Source: Nitrincola schmidtii
GTDB lineage: Bacteria > Pseudomonadota > Gammaproteobacteria > Pseudomonadales > Balneatricaceae
Direction: 5' to 3'
DNA: 64,000 nucleotides
Assembly (NCBI RefSeq): GCF_008973715.1
Contig: NZ_WBOL01000001.1
Span: 62,001 to 126,000, forward strand
The notes under the pieces were generated by a model. The model was not told where the DNA came from. It made no database searches and was given only the letters and a program-made list of their open reading frames with translations. Of this stretch, positions 57,857 to 64,000 are shown piece after piece. Each line of letters opens with the position of its first letter. Position 1 is the first letter of the stretch. Position numbers and translations under genes: made by a program.

Positions 57857-58813
57857 ATGAATCGCAATCTTTCGGACACATTAAACGATCCTCAACAGGG
57901 AGTTTATTTCATTGGCACTACGCCACCACGCGCCGGTACCGATGATGAAAAAATGGCCGAGATCGCGGAAAAGCTGTTAGGTCGTCTCAGTAGCATCGAA
58001 TATGACGGTGTTGTCGTTTACGACATTCAAGATGAAAGCAGTCGCATCGATCAACCTCGCCCTTTTCCCTTTATGGAAACCCGTGATCCACGATAATATT
58101 CTTACCTGTTATCACGACTGTCTGGTCGTGACACCATTACTTATAAAAGTGTAGCACAGCGAGATCGCAGTAGCTTTGAGGCTTGGTTGCAAGAAACCCA
58201 TCAAAAATTCAGTCAACAGCATCTTGTCTTAGTAGGTGCTCCATCTTCTGAAGGCCAAGTTCATCTAAACCTTAACGAAGCTTACGATGCCTTTCGAGAC
58301 AGTGGATTACCCTTTACCTTAGGAGGCGTCACAATCGCTGAACGTCATGCAGCTAAAGGAAATGAACATTTACGCTTGATACAAAAGGCTGAACAAGGTT
58401 GCTCTTTCTTTATCTCTCAAGCGGTGTATAACCCACAAGCAACCATCGACTTACTGACTGGCTATGCTCGTGAATGCCGTTTACGCGGCGAAACCCCTAA
58501 GCGCATTATTTTAACTTTTACGCCCTGTGGTAGTGAAAAAACACTGGAGTTCATGCATTGGTTGGGGATTTCTGTACCTGCAGCGACACGTTGGCGTATT
58601 TTGGACGCAGAGTCACCTTTATCTGAATCTATTCGCATTTGCCACAATAGCTTAGAACAGATTTTGGAAGCTTGCCTGCCGCTCGGTTTGCCTTTGGGAC
58701 TAAATATTGAAAGCTTAACCAATCGTAAAGAGGAGATAGATGCGTCTATCTCACTTTTCAGACTACTCAAAGCGACGCTTGAACTTAATCTTGCTGAGCG
58801 AGCAATCGCATAG
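57857..58813 (+). pseudogene. Methylenetetrahydrofolate reductase-like gene interrupted by one in-frame TAA
   Basis: Reading the frame from 57857 gives an MTHFR-like TIM-barrel protein (GVYFIGTTPPRAG, then GVVVYDIQDESSRIDQPRPF) that stops at codon 80, TAA at 58094-58096. The same frame continues at once with YSYLLSRLSGRDTITYKS and runs without another stop through HLVLVGAPSSEGQ, FTLGGVTIAERHA and FFISQAVYNP to 58813, 318 codons in all. The stop lies at a position where related proteins have a residue in DPRxYS, so a single base change (for example CAA to TAA) is the simplest cause. The last 29 bases overlap the convergent retropepsin-like gene. A sequencing error is the main alternative. Confidence 0.85.
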
Positions 58814-59519
58814 CCTCTTCAATTTCGGCTCGGGTCGCTTGTAAATTAGCCAAGCGACTGGGGTCCCAAACCACTTGCTCATTATCAAAATCTATCCGGT
58901 ATTCTATCTGGCGCAGAAAATCCATGCCCAGTAAGCCATCATGTGGTGCACTGCCTTGAAAGTCGATAATACCCGCTCTCGGAGTACTTAACTGGTAGGG
59001 TCCTATTTCAATTCTATCGAATCTAGCTGAGTAGGTTTGAATAATATCGCCACTAGCAACTTGAGCAAAACCGGCTGGACGTGCATCAACACGCAACCTT
59101 TCTAGGGGTTGTCGATGAAGAACCGTAGCGGTTGCGCCAGTATCCAAAACTAAGTTCAACTGAGCACTCCTACCCCCTAGCATCACTCGAACAGGCACTA
59201 GGACACTATTTCCGCGAATACTCACCGATGTTGTAAGGGTTGCGATTGCTTGATCGACTTCTCTTAACTGTTGCTGCAACTGCTGTTGATTCATCCTCTC
59301 TAAACGCTGTAGCTCCATCTCTGCTTGCTGCTCTGGAGTCATACGAGTAGCACGCACTTCTATCTGCTCACGATATTGCTGAGGTACTTTAGTAATATGA
59401 TCAACAAAGACACGACGACCCTGATCATCTATATAATGAAGGATTTGAGCCTGACTAACGCTACAAGTTAGCAATAGCGCTAGTATCAAACCTGTGTAGG
59501 TTAGCTGACGTCCAATCAC
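58785..59519 (-). CDS. Secreted retropepsin-like aspartic protease with DUF4124-like N-terminus
   Basis: The 244 residues comprise a signal peptide (about 1-24), a DUF4124-like segment (HYIDDQGRRVFVDHITKVP, about 28-46), a Gln/Glu-rich helical linker (about 60-90), and a retropepsin-like domain with the catalytic LVLDTGATATVLH (about 123) and HDGLLGMDFLRQ (about 190). Such clan AA single-domain proteases work as dimers, here probably in the periplasm. Substrates are unknown. The 3' end overlaps the MTHFR-like pseudogene by 29 bases. Confidence 0.85.
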   Translation of the reverse strand: MIGRQLTYTGLILALLLTCSVSQAQILHYIDDQGRRVFVDHITKVPQQYREQIEVRATRMTPEQQAEMELQRLERMNQQQLQQQLREVDQAIATLTTSVSIRGNSVLVPVRVMLGGRSAQLNLVLDTGATATVLHRQPLERLRVDARPAGFAQVASGDIIQTYSARFDRIEIGPYQLSTPRAGIIDFQGSAPHDGLLGMDFLRQIEYRIDFDNEQVVWDPSRLANLQATRAEIEEAMRLLAQQD

Positions 59520-59584
59520 AGCGACCTCGAGAAAAGTTTAAACTCTCTTTATATCGCAAACTGGACATCAGTACCACAAACTTA

Positions 59585-60202
59585 CTAGATCAAAATCATC
59601 ACAACACAAGATGCCGTTAAGCCACCCATGACTCGATTAAAGTATGACCAATGGATTGGCGTTTTGAGTATTCGACCTAGCAAAACACCGAAACTTGCCC
59701 AGAGTGCAATCGATGGCAAGTTCACAATCGCCATCGCGACAATCACCAATACCACTGACACTAAAAATGCATCTCCACTGAGGGTAAACGAGGCCAGTGC
59801 TGAGATAGCCATCATCCAAGCCTTTGGGTTAACAAACTGAAATGCTGCAGCCTGAAAAAACGTTAAGGGCTTGCTTTGTCCTTCTTTATTTAACTTAGGC
59901 GCAGGTGAATGATAGATCTTCCATGCCAACCAAATTAGGTAGGTACTTCCGACCACCTTTAGTACGACCATCATCACCGGCCAAGTCTCGAACAAAATAC
60001 CTAATCCTAGTGCAACGGCCGACATTAACACCATCACACCAAAGGTAATACCTAACATATGTGGAATACTGCGACGAAATCCAAAGTTAGCTCCGGAAGC
60101 AGTTAACATCACATTGTTTGGACCTGGAGTGATAGACATGCTGAATGAAAACACCAATACCGGCAGCATTAGACTGATAAATTCTAGATTTGAGATGGTC
60201 AT
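59585..60202 (-). CDS. LysE/RhtB family amino acid exporter
   Basis: The 205-residue inner-membrane protein has five or six hydrophobic helices and the family N-terminal motif MSITPGPNNVMLTASGANFG (about 23-42). These transporters export amino acids such as lysine, threonine or homoserine lactone. A strong GGGAGGAG precedes the ATG. It is divergent from a MocR-type regulator across 162 bases, a pairing that suggests control by that regulator. Confidence 0.92.
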   Translation of the reverse strand: MTISNLEFISLMLPVLVFSFSMSITPGPNNVMLTASGANFGFRRSIPHMLGITFGVMVLMSAVALGLGILFETWPVMMVVLKVVGSTYLIWLAWKIYHSPAPKLNKEGQSKPLTFFQAAAFQFVNPKAWMMAISALASFTLSGDAFLVSVVLVIVAMAIVNLPSIALWASFGVLLGRILKTPIHWSYFNRVMGGLTASCVVMILI

Positions 60203-60222
60203 AAATCACTCCTCCCTGATAA

Positions 60223-60238
60223 ATTGTATCAATACAAT
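60223..60238. promoter_or_regulatory. Palindrome upstream of the LysE-type exporter, candidate MocR operator
   Basis: ATTGTAT (60223-60229) and ATACAAT (60232-60238) are perfect inverted arms with a 2-base centre, about 20 bases before the exporter ATG. A related AATACAG occurs closer to the regulator gene. A role as operator for the divergent MocR-like regulator is inference. Confidence 0.45.
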
Positions 60239-60364
60239 TATCAATTAAACGGTTCAAAACTTAACTCTTGTTAAGTACAATTAAAGATATATATACGACC
60301 AATACAGTTCAATTAATTAATTGTGACCCAAACAATCTAGCAATTCAGTGATGGAGATACTCGT

Positions 60365-61786
60365 TTGCGAATTCAAGAGAAAGCTCGTGCTCGTTGCCAA
60401 TGGCTACCCATCTTAGATAAAACTCAAGACACTCTGTATCTTGCTTTAGCTGATCAGTTAGCAGCGGATATTGCTTGTGGCACGTTGAAACCCGGTGATC
60501 CATTACCACCTCAACGCCTATTGGCTGATGCCTTAGGGGTTACGCTGGGTACTATTTCTCGTGCCTATCGGGAAGCAGAAAGACGAGGCTTGACCGAAGC
60601 AAGAGTCGGGAGCGGGACGCGTATTCGAGGAATTCAATCTGACGAACCGAAATTCCATCATCTTTCAAAAGCTGATGCTGACAGTATTGATTTGTCCCTA
60701 AGCATTCCGATTCCCAATGCCGTTCGGAGCGAACAACTGGCGATTAGTCTACAAAACCTAGCCAATAATCCAGTCGCATTGCGACAAGTGCTAGCTTACC
60801 AACCAGAGCAAGGTAATCTTCAGCAACGTGAAATACTTGCTAAATGGCTAACACAACATGAACTTACTGTTTCAGCAGATGAGTTAATTCTGACTGAAGG
60901 TGGACAGCATGCCGACTTTTTAGCCATGCAAGCCTTGATTCGCCCAGGAGAAGCGGTTGCGTCAGCAGCACTTACCTATCCTGGCATGATCGCGGTTGCG
61001 CGCCAGCTAGGTTTAAAGCACTTACCGATTCCGACCGATGAACAAGGCATCATGCCTGATGCGCTTGAGCGATTATGCCAGCAACAAAAAATACGTTTAC
61101 TCTATGTCATGCCTGAATATAACAATCCTACCGGCGAACAGATGAGCGAATCTAGACGCTTGGCATTGATCGAGATTGCCAGGCGTTATGATCTATTGAT
61201 TTTAGAAGATGCGGTTCAATACGTGTTACCCGAAGAAAGAGGCACACCTTTTTATCAACTGGCACCAGAACGTTCTTTATATATCTTCAGCGTATCAAAA
61301 ATTATTGAGGGCGGTATTCGCTTTGGAGCCTTACGTGCACCCACTAATTTGATGCCACGCCTGTCTGCTTCCTTGCGAGCACAGTGTTGGTCCGTGCCCG
61401 GAATTGTCGGTGCATTGGTATGTCAGTGGTTAGAATCAGGCAATGTTGATGCCTTAATAGATTGGCAATGGCAAGAGGTCAAACAGCGACAAGTTTTACT
61501 ACAGCAATACCTAAGCGAGTATCAGCCTATTGCTCACCCTTACGGTTTTCATGCTTGGCTTAACCTACCTGAACCTTGGCGCGCTGTTGACTTTGTAAAC
61601 GAAGCGGCGCGTTTAGGTATTACCTTGATCGCTTCTGATCCTTTTTGTGTAGGATCTTATCCAGCCCCCCAAGCAGTCAGAATTTGTGTGACGCCACCAG
61701 CCGATATCATCATCTTAAAGAAGGGATTACAGATACTTAAAGACTTACTCTTAGAGGGGCCTTCACATACGGCACCACTGATATAG
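60365..61786 (+). CDS. MocR-type regulator (GntR helix-turn-helix fused to an aminotransferase-like domain)
   Basis: The 473-residue protein joins a GntR winged helix (about 22-92, LADALGVTLGTISRAYREAERRG as recognition region) to a fold-type I aminotransferase-like domain (about 115-465) with YNNPTGEQMS and the PLP lysine in SVSKIIEGGIRFG (about 308). MocR proteins sense PLP-bound amines or amino acids and control nearby genes. The start is a TTG with GGAG eight bases upstream. It is divergent from the LysE-type exporter. Confidence 0.93.
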   Translation: MRIQEKARARCQWLPILDKTQDTLYLALADQLAADIACGTLKPGDPLPPQRLLADALGVTLGTISRAYREAERRGLTEARVGSGTRIRGIQSDEPKFHHLSKADADSIDLSLSIPIPNAVRSEQLAISLQNLANNPVALRQVLAYQPEQGNLQQREILAKWLTQHELTVSADELILTEGGQHADFLAMQALIRPGEAVASAALTYPGMIAVARQLGLKHLPIPTDEQGIMPDALERLCQQQKIRLLYVMPEYNNPTGEQMSESRRLALIEIARRYDLLILEDAVQYVLPEERGTPFYQLAPERSLYIFSVSKIIEGGIRFGALRAPTNLMPRLSASLRAQCWSVPGIVGALVCQWLESGNVDALIDWQWQEVKQRQVLLQQYLSEYQPIAHPYGFHAWLNLPEPWRAVDFVNEAARLGITLIASDPFCVGSYPAPQAVRICVTPPADIIILKKGLQILKDLLLEGPSHTAPLI

Positions 61787-61892
61787 TATCGACAATATTA
61801 TAGTATCGACAAAAGTCTCTATCTGTAGCTAAGGATGATCACTTTGCGTACAATACTAACGTCTGCAACATCATTTCCTAGGTATTTTTATC

Positions 61893-63032
61893 ATGTTTTC
61901 TCGTCGCTTCGCTTCCAGTGCTAGCGTTACTCTTTTGTGTGCGTTTTTTAGCCTAAATATATTGGCCGAGGAGGGTTTTTCTGTTGAAAATCTATCCGAA
62001 CCATCTTCGGAAATGGTCGTCGAGGAAGTTTTTTATAGTGATGATGTCGCTATAAGCGCTGTGCGTGAACGCTGGATGCTTAACTTATTTTTTGAAAATG
62101 ATCTTTTCAGCCGTACAGATCAACAATATACAAACGGAGTTAGAATGTCTTGGGTTTCGCCAGATATTGATAGTTTTGTCGATGACGAAAGCCTACCACT
62201 ATGGATGCGAAATGCTAACCGCTTTTTAAGCCCGCTGGATCCCGTTTCTTATGATCATGATGGCGAGGTCAGCCGTCGTATGATTTTCTCTTTGGGTCAG
62301 AAAATGTTTACTCCGGACGACCGAGAGAGAACAACTATTGACCCTAATGATCGCCCTTACGCAGGCTGGTTATACTTAGGTATGGGTTATCACACTCGTT
62401 CACTTGATCGTTTGAACTCATTTGAAGTTAATGTGGGTATTGTTGGTCCTGCTGCCTTAGCTAAAGAAGCTCAGGATTTTGTTCATGATATACGCGATAT
62501 TGAACGTTTTAATGGTTGGGATAATCAACTCGGTAATGAGCTAGGTCTACAGTTTGTTTATGAACATAAAAACCGCATCTTTCGACACACAATCATCCCT
62601 GGTTGGCAGCAAGATTTTATTGTCCATGGCGGCGGTAGCCTTGGTAATGTCGCCACCCACTTAAATACCGGTGGCCAATATCGACTAGGTCATAATTTAC
62701 CCGGAGATTTCGGTACGTCAGCATTACGACCTGGTGGTGATAATAGTGTACCAATGCCAGTCAATGGTAATGGCTCAAACCCCTTTGGCTTCCACGGTTT
62801 TGTATCCATAGATGGACGCTTGGCGTTGCATGATATTTTCTTAGATGGCAACACTTTCCGAGACAGTCATTCGGTAGAGAAGCGTCATCTTACCGGTGAT
62901 CTATCGCTTGGGTTTGCCACACATTTTGACCGCTGGAAAATATCCTATGCAAATATATGGCGCAGCAAGCAATTTCGTGGACAAAAGGGTACGCATAGCT
63001 ACGGATCACTCGGCGTATCTTACTCTCTATAG
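61893..63032 (+). CDS. lpxR: Lipid A 3'-O-deacylase LpxR family outer-membrane protein
   Basis: LpxR enzymes remove the 3'-acyloxyacyl group from lipid A at the outer membrane. The 379 residues have a signal peptide (about 1-25), then the catalytic-site block FFENDLFSRTDQQYTNG (about 65-81) with the conserved Asn-Asp and Thr, DRPYAGWLYLGMGY, and FVHDI with the catalytic His (about 194). A closing aromatic strand (SYGSLGVSYSL) fits an outer-membrane barrel. An acidic stretch of about 35 residues precedes the barrel. It is monocistronic. Confidence 0.9.
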   Translation: MFSRRFASSASVTLLCAFFSLNILAEEGFSVENLSEPSSEMVVEEVFYSDDVAISAVRERWMLNLFFENDLFSRTDQQYTNGVRMSWVSPDIDSFVDDESLPLWMRNANRFLSPLDPVSYDHDGEVSRRMIFSLGQKMFTPDDRERTTIDPNDRPYAGWLYLGMGYHTRSLDRLNSFEVNVGIVGPAALAKEAQDFVHDIRDIERFNGWDNQLGNELGLQFVYEHKNRIFRHTIIPGWQQDFIVHGGGSLGNVATHLNTGGQYRLGHNLPGDFGTSALRPGGDNSVPMPVNGNGSNPFGFHGFVSIDGRLALHDIFLDGNTFRDSHSVEKRHLTGDLSLGFATHFDRWKISYANIWRSKQFRGQKGTHSYGSLGVSYSL

Positions 63033-63069
63033 ATTTTTTGACTAAACTTTTGCTTTAACAACCTTACCG

Positions 63070-63444
63070 TTAACCTCCTGTCATTTTGACCTTAAAGCCC
63101 TCTGCTTCCAGTAGGGCTTTAATCACATCTCGCTGATCACCCTGAATCTCGATAACACCGTCCTTTAACGAGCCGCCAGTTCCACAGCGTTGCTTTAGTT
63201 TCTTGGTTAGGGTTTTTAGCTCTTGTTCTGGCAAAGGCACTCCTGAAATAGTGATCACACCCTTGCCTTTTCGACCCGCCACTTCGCGACGGATCTTTAC
63301 CACACCATCTAAATTCGCCAGTCGCTGTTGTTCTGCAATATCATCACAACGACAGGCATCAATCGATTCACCACACCCCGGACAAAGCTTTCCTTTTTCA
63401 GTGGAGTAAACCAAACCGCTCAGTTGATCTTTTAAAGACGCCAT
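63070..63444 (-). CDS. yciH: SUI1/eIF1-like translation factor YciH
   Basis: The 124-residue protein has a short zinc-finger-like N-terminal region (CPGCGESIDACRC, about 18-30) and a SUI1 domain (about 45-124) with GKGVITISGVP, KLKQRCGTGGSLKDGVIEIQGD (core CGTGGSLKDG) and a closing VKMTGG. YciH may influence start-codon selection on bacterial ribosomes. It lies 35 bases after the dGTPase gene on the same strand. Confidence 0.93.
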   Translation of the reverse strand: MASLKDQLSGLVYSTEKGKLCPGCGESIDACRCDDIAEQQRLANLDGVVKIRREVAGRKGKGVITISGVPLPEQELKTLTKKLKQRCGTGGSLKDGVIEIQGDQRDVIKALLEAEGFKVKMTGG

Positions 63445-63479
63445 TCTCTTCTCACTTAAACTCTCTCTTAAACTCTCGC

Positions 63480-64000
63480 TTAACTAGGCAGGTGCTGCCC
63501 TATTCCACCACCTATTTGCCGGGCAAGATAAGTGGCGTAGGTATCGGTCATGCCGCCAATAAAGTCCACAGCACGCATGTAGCTATCATACAGAGGCCAT
63601 TCCGCTGGTGGGGCATGAATACCTAGAAGGGTCATGATCTTTTCAGTTCGATAGCCTAGGTCTTCACCTTTCTTCTGATGGGATTCATACACCGCATCAC
63701 AAAAGGCGTCTAGCAATACACCTAGGGTTGTGTAGGCACCGACTTCAAGCTCTGCTTTTCTGTTGTTGGGAAACACGCGTTCACGGGCGATACGCTTTGC
63801 CGTTTTCAACCCTTCAGCCACCATTGGATCACCATCGCTGAGTAGTTCGCCTTGGTAGCTGCCATCCATAATCGCATCGTAGTGTTTGCCGTAGGTTTGC
63901 ACCGCGGAATTCACCATATTTTCCATTGCCTTGCCTCGCAACGCAGAAATTTTGCGGCGCGCAGACGCTTGAGAGTTGAAAATAGCGTCATCAAAACTCA
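63480..64000 (-). CDS. dgt: dGTP triphosphohydrolase, C-terminal part, cut by the window edge
   Basis: Dgt hydrolyses dGTP to deoxyguanosine and triphosphate. The frame is open to the right edge and only the last 173 codons are visible; the HD-domain catalytic residues lie outside. The C-terminal region is typical of the family (RGKAMENMVNSAV, HYDAIMDGSYQGELL, VFPNNRKAELEVGAY, YMRAVDFIGGMTDTYATYLA). It is followed by yciH on the same strand. Confidence 0.9.
   Translation of the reverse strand, partial: SFDDAIFNSQASARRKISALRGKAMENMVNSAVQTYGKHYDAIMDGSYQGELLSDGDPMVAEGLKTAKRIARERVFPNNRKAELEVGAYTTLGVLLDAFCDAVYESHQKKGEDLGYRTEKIMTLLGIHAPPAEWPLYDSYMRAVDFIGGMTDTYATYLARQIGGGIGQHLPS

Noticed and set aside
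58094-58096. Stop codon in the MTHFR-like gene as selenocysteine or pyrrolysine recoding
   Set aside because: The codon is TAA, which is used for neither.
58187-58813. Downstream part of the MTHFR-like gene as an independent gene
   Set aside because: It would start from a TTG inside a conserved domain and lacks a ribosome site; it is in the same frame as the upstream part.

Overview
The window looks like chromosomal DNA of a marine or halotolerant gammaproteobacterium, most like the Oceanospirillales. The basis is gene content: an ectoine-type locus with its own aspartokinase and MarR-family regulator, a PHA synthase, the gltA/sdhCDAB/sucAB-lpd-sucCD block, the large 180-kDa-class NAD-glutamate dehydrogenase, and many gammaproteobacterial housekeeping and DUF families (Syd, YajG, Rmf, RlmKL, DUF2835, DUF3301, DUF5610, DUF1285). 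I cannot name the species. The 5' end cuts into phaC and the 3' end cuts into a dGTPase gene. I see no prophage, insertion sequence or CRISPR array; almost all of the window is core genome.

Layout. 1-7 kb: the phaC 3' part, a small charged protein, the ectAB-ask operon (ectC is absent from it) with divergent ectR, then hisC. 7-13 kb: a PAS-GGDEF protein with a broken catalytic motif, a cytochrome c5, htpG with a sigma-32-type promoter, a DUF599 membrane protein, selO and a DUF3301 protein. 13-26 kb: the TCA-cycle block, transcribed leftwards as sdhCDAB then sucAB-lpd-sucCD, with gltA divergent from sdhC. 26-36 kb: rlmKL, rmf, pyrD, a DUF2835 protein, the large NAD-GDH and a BatD-like membrane protein. 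37-47 kb: an epimerase, a diguanylate cyclase, a hemerythrin behind an FNR-type site, pepN, yeaC, a rhomboid protease, a metallophosphoesterase, nadK, an ACC-deaminase-like enzyme and a five-gene tRNA array (Asp-Val-Asp-Val-Asp). 47-64 kb: syd, yajG, msrB, alaA, htpX with a sigma-32-type promoter, an ATP-grasp protein, a basic amino acid decarboxylase, DUF5610 and DUF1285 proteins, an MTHFR-like gene broken by one in-frame stop, a retropepsin-like protein, a LysE exporter with a divergent MocR regulator, LpxR, YciH and dGTPase.

The observation least explained by known features is a family of structured repeats present as two inverted pairs (47281-47647 and 55644-55964). Each copy has two small hairpins with ATCCAT-type loops inside a long outer stem. 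The outer stem sequence is unique to each copy, yet its two arms match each other, and nearly all differences between arms would be G-U pairs on the same element strand. Other points for a second look are the missing ectC, the GGDEF protein that has lost its active site but kept its c-di-GMP-binding I-site, the MTHFR-like pseudogene, a hairpin that abuts the DUF2835 start codon, and several well-formed promoters and operators.
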